DNA of 41,269 nucleotides. Origin: a bacterium. GTDB taxonomy: Bacteria; Verrucomicrobiota; Verrucomicrobiia; Opitutales; Opitutaceae. The notes beneath the pieces were generated by a model, which worked only from the letters and a program-made list of their open reading frames with translations, did not search any database and had not been told where the DNA came from. The stretch spans positions 1 through 41,269 of the forward strand of contig JAJXVO010000003.1 of the NCBI GenBank assembly GCA_021782105.1. The letters run 5' to 3'. Made by a program: the position numbers and the translations under genes. This document shows positions 18,421 to 27,292 of this stretch, piece after piece (the first letter of the stretch is position 1; every line of letters starts with the position of its first letter).

Positions 18421-20265
18421 TCAGGCGCGCAGCTTGCTGCGCCAGCGGTCGATCGGGAGCGTTGCGATCGCGATGAAGGCGAGCTGGCTCAGGACAAATG
18501 CGATCAGCCAGTAAAACGCGGCGGCCATGAAACCGTAACTGTGAAGTCCGACGCCCAGCATGTTGGTGCCAAACCAGGACCAGGAAGTGACGATGTTGCC
18601 GAAGATGGCTAGGCCCATGAGCCCGCGTTGACGGACCATGCCGCCCCAGCGGGCATGAAGGATCACAGCATTCCAGAGAACGATGATGAGCGCTCCATTT
18701 TCCTTGGGGTCCCAGCCCCAGAAGCGGCCCCAGGACTGATCGGCCCAGATTCCACCGAGGATGGTGCCGATCAGGCTGAACAGCGTCGCAAAGCAGACGA
18801 TGCCGTAGACCATGCGCTGCAGCGAATCGGCCGTGTTCTGGTCGAGCGATTTGGTGAACACGCCGCGGACCACGTAGATCAGCGCGAGGAAGCCCGCGAG
18901 GTACGTGGCGCCGTAGCCGACCGTCACAGTCACCACGTGCGTCGCCAGCCAGAAGTTGGAGTCGAGCACGGCGCGCATCATCTCCATCGTGTCGCCTCCG
19001 AGCGCCAGATGCTGGGCAATGACCAGCGTGCAGAAGCCGACAAAGCCGCCGGCGACGCTCGCAACCGCATTGCGGTAGAAATATTCGAGCACGATGCACA
19101 ACGCGACAGCCACCCAGCCGACGAACAGGGCCGACGAATAAAGGTTCGTCACCGGCGGACGTCCTTCAAGCCACATGCGAAGGATGATGCCGATGGTCGC
19201 GACGACGAAGGCCAGAACCATCGTTCCAAAGGCGGTCCTGCCCAACACCTCGGGAGCCGCGACCCATGAGATGATCGCGAGCAGGAAGGCGATCACGTAA
19301 AGCGTGTAGGCGGTCGCAAAGGGTTCGGCGGAGTTGAAGCGCGCCTCGACCGAGGATTTGAGCACATCACTCCGAAGGGTCTTGGCCAGCTGTTGATGAT
19401 ACAGCCGAACGATCTCGTTGAAGTCGGTCGCGCGTTGCGCCTGCCAGGCGTACGCCAGACCGGCGTAGGCGAGCACATTCGGATTCACTTCTCCCGTGCC
19501 GAAGGTCTCCTCGAGCGCCTTGCCGACATTGCGCCAGTCGTCGGATTTTTCACCCTTGGACGGAGGAATCATCAGAATACCGGCGTTGTCCGCAATGAAC
19601 GAGAAGCGATTCGCGTAATCGAGGATCTCCTTGTACAGCTTTTCGTCGTAGGGCTTGTTCGCCTCCTTCGCCCGGACCGCCGCGGAGCCGGGAACGACGA
19701 TATCCTGGAAGCGCTTCAGGTCGGAGAGCAGATCCTTGGTATCAGGAGTCTGAAGACTGAACCGGATGCGCTGGTAGAGTGCGAGATTCTCGTGGAGCTG
19801 AAGCACCGCACGCTGGAAGGCGTCGCGCTGACCGTTGTCCACCTGGCTGGCCATCTGGGCCTGACGCTCGACCTCGTCGACGCGCGGACGGAGCTGGTCG
19901 AAGGAGAAGAGCTTATCGCCGGCCCCGTCGGCGGGCTTCAGATGCAGGATGGTGAGGACATCCGGATTGACGATTGCGAAGACCTGCATCGTGTCGGCAG
20001 TCTTTGGACGTACGAGCATGTCGAGAATCCAGGCTTCCGGCGCGATGGATTTACCGTCGGCGTCCTTCACGGACTGGTGTCCCTGCAGCATGAGCAGGGT
20101 GGTCCGTGCAACGGAGTCGATGGGCTTCACACGCCCGTCGACGAGGACGGGCAGTTTGCCAAAGCCGACGAGATCGAAGTCGGTCTTGTTATGAGGAGGC
20201 AGGAGGGTCGAGAGCACCCAGGCACAAAGCAGGGCGACGAACGCGAAAGGAAGAATGCGGCGCAT
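18421..20265 (-). CDS. ccsA: Cytochrome c biogenesis protein CcsA with large N-terminal extracytoplasmic domain
   Basis: 614 aa; C-terminal multi-TM region with the tryptophan-rich motif GGIWADQSWGRFWGWDPKENGALIIVLWNAVILHARWGG; N-terminal PVLVDGRVKPIDSVAR. Confidence 0.94.
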   Translation of the reverse strand: MRRILPFAFVALLCAWVLSTLLPPHNKTDFDLVGFGKLPVLVDGRVKPIDSVARTTLLMLQGHQSVKDADGKSIAPEAWILDMLVRPKTADTMQVFAIVNPDVLTILHLKPADGAGDKLFSFDQLRPRVDEVERQAQMASQVDNGQRDAFQRAVLQLHENLALYQRIRFSLQTPDTKDLLSDLKRFQDIVVPGSAAVRAKEANKPYDEKLYKEILDYANRFSFIADNAGILMIPPSKGEKSDDWRNVGKALEETFGTGEVNPNVLAYAGLAYAWQAQRATDFNEIVRLYHQQLAKTLRSDVLKSSVEARFNSAEPFATAYTLYVIAFLLAIISWVAAPEVLGRTAFGTMVLAFVVATIGIILRMWLEGRPPVTNLYSSALFVGWVAVALCIVLEYFYRNAVASVAGGFVGFCTLVIAQHLALGGDTMEMMRAVLDSNFWLATHVVTVTVGYGATYLAGFLALIYVVRGVFTKSLDQNTADSLQRMVYGIVCFATLFSLIGTILGGIWADQSWGRFWGWDPKENGALIIVLWNAVILHARWGGMVRQRGLMGLAIFGNIVTSWSWFGTNMLGVGLHSYGFMAAAFYWLIAFVLSQLAFIAIATLPIDRWRSKLRA

Positions 20266-20296
20266 CGTGGAAATCCGTTAGAGGGTGGCGAGGGTG

Positions 20297-21475
20297 TTAT
20301 CGGGCCGCAGCGGCAGGGGCGCGGCGCTTGCGCACGAAGCCGAAGAGCATGATCGTGAAATGGATCAGCAGGCCGACCGCAAGCATGAGGCAGGAGATGT
20401 ACGGCAGCAGCCAGCTGGGGTTCCGCACCACCTGCAGCACGCTGAAGCCCGCGCCCGCGCTGTTCATCTGATACTGGTAGAACGTGAGGCCGCCGTAACG
20501 CAGCGGATTGTTCATGTAGATGCGCACGATGCGATCCTCCTTGCCGTCGGCGGAGCGCAGCCGGACGATACTCGAGAAATTCTTTGGAATATCGGACCCG
20601 GGATAGACGTCGTGGTGGAGCGACTTGAGCGTCAGGCTAAACGGCATGTAGCGGCGCTCGACTCGCAGGGCGATCGTGTAGTTGTGGCCGTCGTACGTGA
20701 ATGCCTGGGGCATTCCCAACTGGGAGGACACCAAATAGGTGCCGAGCGAATGGTCGGGGCCGATCAGCTCCACGAAGGCCGCGGGAGTGTTGGTCTCGTC
20801 GGGCTTGTAGGTGAGCGGCGCGTCGGTGGCCAGGACCTGGGGCCCGATGCCCACATTGGCGAGCGAGGGCTGCCCCTTGTCCGCGTCGGTGCGCATGCGC
20901 AGCACGGAATTGGGATAGTAGGCGCGGGCGACGATCTGGAAGGGCAGGGAGGGCACCTGGATCGCTTTGTCCTTCGCGAGCATCGAGGTGGGAATCGCTA
21001 CCACGTGGTCAACCTTCGGATCGGTCGTGTCGATCACGGCGAGCTCGAAATTCGTAAAACTTTCCGCGTACGACTTGGTCTCTCCCGGGGCGAGCTGCAT
21101 CTGGTATTCCTTCTGCCAGATACCGGTCAGCAGTTCACCGACCAGAAGCACAATCAGGCCGAGGTGCGCGATGATGATGCCGAGCCGACGCCATTTGAAC
21201 GCGAAGCGGTAGATGTGGGCGGCGACGAGATTGACGAAGAGGAAGCCACCGATCAGGTAGCCGCCGGGAAAGATCGGGAGCGAGAACCCGCCGCCAGTCG
21301 GGTGCCACATCACGAAGAACGAATGGAAGTACTTCTGTTGCACCTCCCAGATCCCCAAGTTGACTTGGGCAAGCGTCGCCACGAACACCAGAATGATGGA
21401 CATGACGAGGAGCACGACCGTCAGCTCCAGGGACGTGAAGAAGCGAATGAGGAGAGTCTTGATCTCTTTAAACAT
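20297..21475 (-). CDS. ResB-like cytochrome c biogenesis protein
   Basis: 392 aa; FFTSLELTVVLLVMSIILVFVATLAQ, HIYRFAFKWRRLGIIIAHLGLIVLLVGELLTG, NNPLRYGGLTFYQYQM; directly upstream of ccsA. Confidence 0.9.
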   Translation of the reverse strand: MFKEIKTLLIRFFTSLELTVVLLVMSIILVFVATLAQVNLGIWEVQQKYFHSFFVMWHPTGGGFSLPIFPGGYLIGGFLFVNLVAAHIYRFAFKWRRLGIIIAHLGLIVLLVGELLTGIWQKEYQMQLAPGETKSYAESFTNFELAVIDTTDPKVDHVVAIPTSMLAKDKAIQVPSLPFQIVARAYYPNSVLRMRTDADKGQPSLANVGIGPQVLATDAPLTYKPDETNTPAAFVELIGPDHSLGTYLVSSQLGMPQAFTYDGHNYTIALRVERRYMPFSLTLKSLHHDVYPGSDIPKNFSSIVRLRSADGKEDRIVRIYMNNPLRYGGLTFYQYQMNSAGAGFSVLQVVRNPSWLLPYISCLMLAVGLLIHFTIMLFGFVRKRRAPAAAAR

Positions 21476-21478
21476 GGC

Positions 21479-22141
21479 TTACTTGGCTTTGACCGACTTG
21501 AGGAAGTCGACGAAGGCGGACTTCTCCTTTGCGAGCAGGCTTGAAGGGCCCTTGAGTTTGAAAAACCACGATTCATCGCCGCGCACCAGGACGGCGCCTA
21601 GGATGCCGTCGCCGCTGCCGTTGTTCATGTCGACGAAGGTGAAGGGAAGGCCCGACGTGGTCTTCATCGCGACCGTCTCCGCCTCGGCCTTCGCAGGGTC
21701 GAGCGGTGTCAGGCCAATCTGGCCGCGCCAGCGGTTGACATTGTCGACCAAGCCGCCGGCCGCGCCGGGAAACTCGAAGACGGAAATGTCGCCATCCTGA
21801 TTGGCGACCGAGACCGAATAACTGCCGCGTCGCATGGTGCCGAGCGCCTTGGGCTGCCAAGAGGCAGGCACTGTCCAGGAAAGCGTGTTGTCTGCCGCGG
21901 AGGCGGTGGCGCCGCCCGTGGCATCGGCCGGCAGGCCCATCTGGCCGGAGTCCCCCACTGCTGGATGCCCAGGAGGCATGGAAGGCATTCCGCCATCAGG
22001 ATTTGGGCCCGTTTGCCCCATGAAGGGTGCGGGAGTCTTTTCCTTGGGAATGGTGTAGGTTTTGATTCTGCCCTTGCTGCATCCGCCCAGGACAAGGCCT
22101 GCTGCAGCGATCAGAAGGATCGAGGTGCGACGAGACGACAT
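21479..22141 (-). CDS. Uncharacterised lipoprotein linked to resB-ccsA
   Basis: 220 aa; lipoprotein signal ILLIAAAGLVLGGCSKG; ends 3 nt before the resB start; no family recognised. Confidence 0.8.
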   Translation of the reverse strand: MSSRRTSILLIAAAGLVLGGCSKGRIKTYTIPKEKTPAPFMGQTGPNPDGGMPSMPPGHPAVGDSGQMGLPADATGGATASAADNTLSWTVPASWQPKALGTMRRGSYSVSVANQDGDISVFEFPGAAGGLVDNVNRWRGQIGLTPLDPAKAEAETVAMKTTSGLPFTFVDMNNGSGDGILGAVLVRGDESWFFKLKGPSSLLAKEKSAFVDFLKSVKAK

Positions 22142-22234
22142 GAGAGGGCAGATTCAGCATTCCTTGCCAAAGTGCAACTTCATCCAAGCCGATTTCATTG
22201 GGGATTTAGGCGTAGTCTTCGGTTGGGCGAGGGC

Positions 22235-22261
22235 TTGCGAATAAGTTTAGATATTTCGCAA
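22235..22261. promoter_or_regulatory. Inverted repeat TTGCGAA-N13-TTCGCAA, candidate MarR-type operator
   Basis: 7-bp perfect inverted repeat in the divergent intergenic region between the lipoprotein gene and marR. Confidence 0.45.
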
Positions 22262-22281
22262 TTTACGGCCTTGATTTTCTG

Positions 22282-22310
22282 ATAAGCCCCCTGATAGTTA
22301 GGAGGCTTAT
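22282..22310 (+). promoter_or_regulatory. Inverted repeat overlapping the marR Shine-Dalgarno: ATAAGCCCCCT-gatagtt-AGGAGGCTTAT
   Basis: 11-bp arms with one mismatch; the right arm holds AGGAGG, 8 nt before ATG 22314. Confidence 0.5.
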
Positions 22311-22313
22311 TTC

Positions 22314-22898
22314 ATGTCGTCATCCCAAAAACCGTTCGCCGCGCCTGTGTTGAAACTCCGGCTCAAGGACATTCCTCGCTACGAATGTATTCTTGATATC
22401 TCGAAGCAGTATCCGGAGTTGAATCCTGTGTCGTGCGAGGCGTTTCTCCATCTTCTACGAACGGGGGATGATCTGGCTCGCGGAGCTCATATCTATTTTG
22501 CCCGCAACAATATCTCGAACGGGCGCTTCCTGGTGTTACTGCTGCTTTTTGACTGTGCCCGCGGCGAACCGACGCCCCGGACGCCGGCGGAACTGGCGGA
22601 CCTGGCGTGTTGCACGCGTGCGACGATGACCGGCTTGATCGATACGCTGGAGCGCGACGGCATGGTTCACCGGGTGCCCGACACTCAGGACCGGCGGATG
22701 ATGCAGGTGGAAATCACAGAACAGGGGAGGTCTGCGATTCGTGGACTGCTGCCCGACCATTTCCGGAGGATCACCCATGTGATGAGCAGCCTCACCGAGG
22801 ACGAATGCCGCACGCTCGTGCGGCTGCTGCAGAAGGTCTTGGAGAAATCCGCTTCGCTTGAGCCGTTGGAGCAGGGGACTTCTGACACCGACACCTGA
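22314..22898 (+). CDS. MarR family transcriptional regulator
   Basis: 194 aa; FLVLLLLFDCARG..PRTPAELADLACCTRATMTGLIDTLERDGMVHRVPDTQDRRMMQVEITEQGRSAI wHTH pattern; precedes a tripartite efflux operon. Confidence 0.94.
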   Translation: MSSSQKPFAAPVLKLRLKDIPRYECILDISKQYPELNPVSCEAFLHLLRTGDDLARGAHIYFARNNISNGRFLVLLLLFDCARGEPTPRTPAELADLACCTRATMTGLIDTLERDGMVHRVPDTQDRRMMQVEITEQGRSAIRGLLPDHFRRITHVMSSLTEDECRTLVRLLQKVLEKSASLEPLEQGTSDTDT

Positions 22899-22942
22899 TT
22901 TTTCATCTTCATCCAGTTAACCAGCCAAATACCTAACCTATC

Positions 22943-24076
22943 ATGAAGAAATCAACCTTTTGGATCCTGTCTGTCACGGGCCTGGGCACGCTCGTGGCCG
23001 TCTTGTTCCTTGTGAAGATGGCCGAGTTCAAGGCCATGGCTCAAACCGCCGACGCCCCGATTCCTCCCGAAGTTGTCACCTCTTCGCCCGTGATGCGCGC
23101 AGAGTTGCAGCCGACAATCCAGGCGGTGGGTTCGCTCGCCTCGTATCAAGGCGTCACGGTGACCACCGAGGCCGCCGGCATCGTTTCCAAGATCTGTTTC
23201 AAGGCGGGCGCCAAAGTCCATGCGGGCGACCTGCTTGTTCAAATGGACATCTCGGTTCTCCAGGCGCAACTCGAGTCGGCCGAGGCTCGGGCCGAGCTTG
23301 CGCGGGTCAGTGCACGTCGCGCGAGGGACCTGTATGCAAAGAACACGATTGCCAAGGCCGATCTCGACACCGCCGAGGCTCAGCTGAAACAGGCCTATGC
23401 CGACGTCGCGTCTGCGAAGGCCCTCATCGCACAGAAGGAAATTCGCGCCCCGTTCTCGGGACGCCTGGGTGTCCGGCAGATCAATGTCGGTCAGTACATC
23501 GATCGCGGCAACCCGATCGTCTCCCTCGAGTCCCTCAATCCCATCTACGTCAATTTCACGGTGCCTCAGCAGCAACTGGCCGACATGCAAACCGGCTTGG
23601 TGGTCAAGCTCAGCGTCGACGCCTTCCCCTCTCAGGTCTTCGAGGGAAAGATCACCGCGATCAATCCCGAGGTCGACAGCGTGATGCGCACCGCCCAGGT
23701 GCAGGCGACGCTCACCAACGCCGACGAACTGCTCCATCCGGGCATGTACGCTACGGTGTCCGTCGTGCTTCCCAAAAAGGTGGAGGCTCTGCTGATCCCC
23801 ACGACGGCGGTCCTCTATGCGCCCTACGGCGATTCCGTTTTCGTGATCGATGAGAAAAAGGACCCCAAGACCGGCGTGGTCGGGCATGTGCTTGAGCAGC
23901 GCTTCGTGCGTCTCGGACGCGCAGAGGGCGACTTCGTCGCCGTCGAGAAGGGCCTGAAGGAGGGCGACCATGTCGCCTCCACCGGCGTGTTCAAACTGCG
24001 CAACGGAGAGGCGGCGGTGATCGACAACACCCTGCTCCCTAAGTTCTCGCTCACTCCCAAGCCCAGCAACAGCTGA
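22943..24076 (+). CDS. RND efflux periplasmic adaptor (membrane fusion protein)
   Basis: 377 aa; AVGSLASYQGVTVTTEAAGIVSKICFKAGAKVHAGDLLVQMD, EIRAPFSGRLGVRQINVGQYIDRG, lipoyl/hairpin organisation; followed by RND permease. Confidence 0.96.
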   Translation: MKKSTFWILSVTGLGTLVAVLFLVKMAEFKAMAQTADAPIPPEVVTSSPVMRAELQPTIQAVGSLASYQGVTVTTEAAGIVSKICFKAGAKVHAGDLLVQMDISVLQAQLESAEARAELARVSARRARDLYAKNTIAKADLDTAEAQLKQAYADVASAKALIAQKEIRAPFSGRLGVRQINVGQYIDRGNPIVSLESLNPIYVNFTVPQQQLADMQTGLVVKLSVDAFPSQVFEGKITAINPEVDSVMRTAQVQATLTNADELLHPGMYATVSVVLPKKVEALLIPTTAVLYAPYGDSVFVIDEKKDPKTGVVGHVLEQRFVRLGRAEGDFVAVEKGLKEGDHVASTGVFKLRNGEAAVIDNTLLPKFSLTPKPSNS

Positions 24077-24147
24077 GCCGCGGCGTCCGGTGAACCGTGC
24101 GGGTCCGCCCGCCCGGATCGCGGACGCAGAGTGGCCACATCTCCCCA

Positions 24148-27100
24148 ATGAAATCCTTTACCGACATCTTCATTCGGCGGCCCGTGCTCGCCATCGTGGT
24201 GAGCCTCGTGATCATCATCGCTGGTATCCAGGCTGCGCTTACGCTCAATGTCCGGCAGTATCCGAGAAGCGACAACGCCGCCGTGACCGTGACGACCGTG
24301 TACGTCGGCGCCAGCGCCGACCTTGTCCGCGGCTTCATCACGACTCCCCTGGAACGCGCGATCGCGGCCGCCGACGGCATCGACTACATGCAGTCGCAGA
24401 GCTCCCAGGGGCTCTCGACGATCACAGTCCGCCTGAAGCTCAATTACGATCCGACCAAGGCGCTGGCCGAAATCAGCTCGAAGGTTGACCAGGTGCGCGG
24501 CGACCTGCCGCCGGACGCCCAGATTCCGGTGATCAACGTCGAATCCGCCGATTCGTCCTTCGCCTCGGCCTACCTGAGCTTCTCGTCGAACATCCTTCGG
24601 CAGAACGAAATCACCGACTATCTGGTGCGCGCCGTACAACCGCGCCTGACCGCCGTCCCAGGCGTGCAGCGCGCCGACATCCTCGGCGCCCGCACCTTCG
24701 CGCTGCGTGCCTGGCTTAAGCCGGACCGCATGGCGGCCTACAACATAAGCGCCTCCGACGTCCGCCAGGCGCTGGCCTCCAACAACTACCTCTCCGCCCC
24801 GGGCATGACCAAGGGTTCGCTGATCCAGGTGAATCTCACCGCGAACACCGACCTGCGGTCCGTAAGGGACTTCAAGCGCCTTGTCGTGCGCGAGAAGGAC
24901 GGTGCGGTCGTGCGCCTCGAGGACATCGCCGACGTGAGCCTCGGCGCCGAGAGCTACGACACGAGCGTGCATTACTCGGGCCAGACCGCCGTGTTCATGG
25001 GCATCTATACGCTGCCCAACGCCAACTCCATCGACGTGGTCAAGCGCATCCGCACCGAGATGGCGCAGATCCAGAAAGAGCTGCCCACCGGCATCAAGGC
25101 GACCATCGCGTATGATGCCACCGACTACATCAACAACGCCATTCACGAGGTGGTCGACACGCTGCTCGAGACCCTCGTCATCGTGATGGTGATCATCTTC
25201 CTGTTCCTCGGGTCGTTCAGGTCCGTGCTGGTCCCCATCGTCGCGATCCCCGTATCGCTGATAGGCGGTGTGTTCCTCATGCAGGCCTTCGGCTTCACGA
25301 TCAACCTGCTCACGCTGCTCGCCATCGTGCTCTCGGTGGGTCTGGTCGTCGACGACGCGATCGTCGTCGTCGAGAACGTCGAGCGACATTTGCGGGCGGG
25401 ACGAACGCCCTACGAGTCGGCGATCCTGGGTGCGCGAGAACTCGTCGGCCCGATCATAGCGATGACGCTCACGCTTGCGGCTGTGTACGCGCCGATCGGG
25501 TTGCAGGGCGGGCTCACCGGTTCGCTCTTCCGGGAATTCGCGTTCACCCTGGCCGGTGCCGTGCTGATCTCGGGTGTCGTCGCACTGACGCTTTCCCCGA
25601 TGATGTCGGCGAAGCTCCTGACCGCCGACGCGGAGCATCACTGGCTGCCCGCCCACATCAACGCGGGCTTCGAAAAGGTGCGTTCCCTCTACGGCAGGAT
25701 TCTGTCGAACGTTCTCTCGGCGCGCTCCGCGGTGTACGCCGTGTGGATCGTGCTCACCTTGCTCGTGCCGCTCCTGTGGATGTTTTCACCCCAGGAACTG
25801 GCGCCTGCTGAGGATCAGGGAGTGATCTTCGGCATCGTCGACGCGCCGTCGAATGCGACGCTCGACCAGACCAGCCAGTTCACGGCCGCCGCCAACAAGG
25901 CGTTCATGAGCGAACCCGAGACGAAGTTCACCTTCCAGATCACGAACCCCAGCGGCGGTTTCGGCGGCATGGTGCTGAAGCCCTGGGACCAGCGCAAACG
26001 GACGGTCTTCCAGATCCTCCCGGATGTCGCCGCCAAGCTGCATGCCATCCCCGGAATTCGGATGTTCCCCGTGACCCCTCCGGCGCTCCCTGGCGGCAGT
26101 CAGTTCCCGATCGAGTTTGTCATCGCATCGACTGCGAATACCAGCCAGGTCCTCGCGATCGCCCAGAAGGTCCGCGATGCGGCGCTGGCCAGCCACAAGT
26201 TCGCCTACGGTCCCACGCTGGATACGAAGATCGACCAGCCGCAATCGGAGATCGTGTTCGATCGCGATAAGGTGGCCGCGATGGGCCTCAACCTGCAGCA
26301 GGTCGGTGCGGACATTTCGTCCATGCTCGGCGGTAACTACGTCAATCGGTTCAACATCGAGGGGCGCAGCTACAAGGTGATCCCGCAGATCGAGCGCATC
26401 GGCCGCCTGAACCCGTCGCAGCTCGAGAAGATCTACGTCACGGGTCCCGGCGGAAAACTCATCCCGCTAAGCACGATCGCGACGATCAAGAACACCGTCC
26501 AGCCGCGTTCGCTCAACCGCTTTCAGCAGTTGAATGCGGTGACCTTGAGCGGCGTCTACATGGGTTCGCTCGACGACGGGCTGAAATTCCTGGAGACGCA
26601 GGCAAAGAAGGTGATGCCCAAGGGCTACGTGATCGATTACACGGGCGAATCGCGCCAGCTGCGGCAGGAGGGCGGAAACAAGTTCTTCATGACCTTCGGC
26701 CTCGCGCTCGCGCTGATCTTCCTGGTGCTGGCGGCGCAGTTCAACAGCTTCCGCGACCCGTTCATCATCCTCCTCGGCTCAGTGCCCCTGGCTCTGTTCG
26801 GCGCCTTGCTCTTCACGTTCATCCGGATGCCGAATCCGAACGTACCCTTCTTCACGTCGCATTTCTCAACGACCCTGAACATCTATTCGAAGGTCGGTCT
26901 GGTCACCCTGGTCGGCCTGATCGCCAAGAACGGAATTCTGATCGTGGAGTTTGCGAACGTCCTGCAACGCCAGGGCAGGGCGAAACTCGCGGCCGTCCAT
27001 GAGGCTGCGATGACCCGCTTGCGCCCGGTGCTGATGACCACGGCGGCCACGATCGCCGGACATTTCCCGCTCACGCTGGTGACGGGGGCCGGCGCGGCCG

Positions 27101-27267
27101 CGAGAAATTCAATCGGTTTGGTGTTGGTCGGAGGCATGGCAATTGGCACCTTCTTCACGCTGTTCGTTGTTCCAGCCCTCTATATGTTGATCGCCAAAGA
27201 CCACAAAGCCGACGACCGCGCTCCCGTGATTGCCGATAACCTCGGCCAGGAAGCTGGCACCCATTGA
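24148..27267 (+). CDS. RND (AcrB/HAE1-like) multidrug efflux permease
   Basis: In ORF 24097..27267, start MKSFTDIFIRRPVLAIVVSLVIIIAG at 24148; GVFLMQAFGFTINLLTLLAIVLSVGLVVDDAIVVVENVERHL, SPMMSAKLL, GLIAKNGILIVEFAN. Confidence 0.98.
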   Translation: MKSFTDIFIRRPVLAIVVSLVIIIAGIQAALTLNVRQYPRSDNAAVTVTTVYVGASADLVRGFITTPLERAIAAADGIDYMQSQSSQGLSTITVRLKLNYDPTKALAEISSKVDQVRGDLPPDAQIPVINVESADSSFASAYLSFSSNILRQNEITDYLVRAVQPRLTAVPGVQRADILGARTFALRAWLKPDRMAAYNISASDVRQALASNNYLSAPGMTKGSLIQVNLTANTDLRSVRDFKRLVVREKDGAVVRLEDIADVSLGAESYDTSVHYSGQTAVFMGIYTLPNANSIDVVKRIRTEMAQIQKELPTGIKATIAYDATDYINNAIHEVVDTLLETLVIVMVIIFLFLGSFRSVLVPIVAIPVSLIGGVFLMQAFGFTINLLTLLAIVLSVGLVVDDAIVVVENVERHLRAGRTPYESAILGARELVGPIIAMTLTLAAVYAPIGLQGGLTGSLFREFAFTLAGAVLISGVVALTLSPMMSAKLLTADAEHHWLPAHINAGFEKVRSLYGRILSNVLSARSAVYAVWIVLTLLVPLLWMFSPQELAPAEDQGVIFGIVDAPSNATLDQTSQFTAAANKAFMSEPETKFTFQITNPSGGFGGMVLKPWDQRKRTVFQILPDVAAKLHAIPGIRMFPVTPPALPGGSQFPIEFVIASTANTSQVLAIAQKVRDAALASHKFAYGPTLDTKIDQPQSEIVFDRDKVAAMGLNLQQVGADISSMLGGNYVNRFNIEGRSYKVIPQIERIGRLNPSQLEKIYVTGPGGKLIPLSTIATIKNTVQPRSLNRFQQLNAVTLSGVYMGSLDDGLKFLETQAKKVMPKGYVIDYTGESRQLRQEGGNKFFMTFGLALALIFLVLAAQFNSFRDPFIILLGSVPLALFGALLFTFIRMPNPNVPFFTSHFSTTLNIYSKVGLVTLVGLIAKNGILIVEFANVLQRQGRAKLAAVHEAAMTRLRPVLMTTAATIAGHFPLTLVTGAGAAARNSIGLVLVGGMAIGTFFTLFVVPALYMLIAKDHKADDRAPVIADNLGQEAGTH

Positions 27268-27292
27268 TAGGAACCTTCCCAAGAATATAGCC

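Noticed and set aside
20285-21544. 419 aa plus-strand ORF antisense to resB
   Set aside because: Composition typical of an antisense shadow (Asp/Glu/His/Gly rich); ResB on the minus strand is convincing.
23824-25656. 610 aa minus-strand ORF antisense to the RND permease and adaptor
   Set aside because: Charged, low-complexity translation (HHRGKRQCDD..., EHDGEQREQVDREAEGLHEEH) typical of a GC-rich shadow frame; the plus strand encodes clear MFP and RND proteins.
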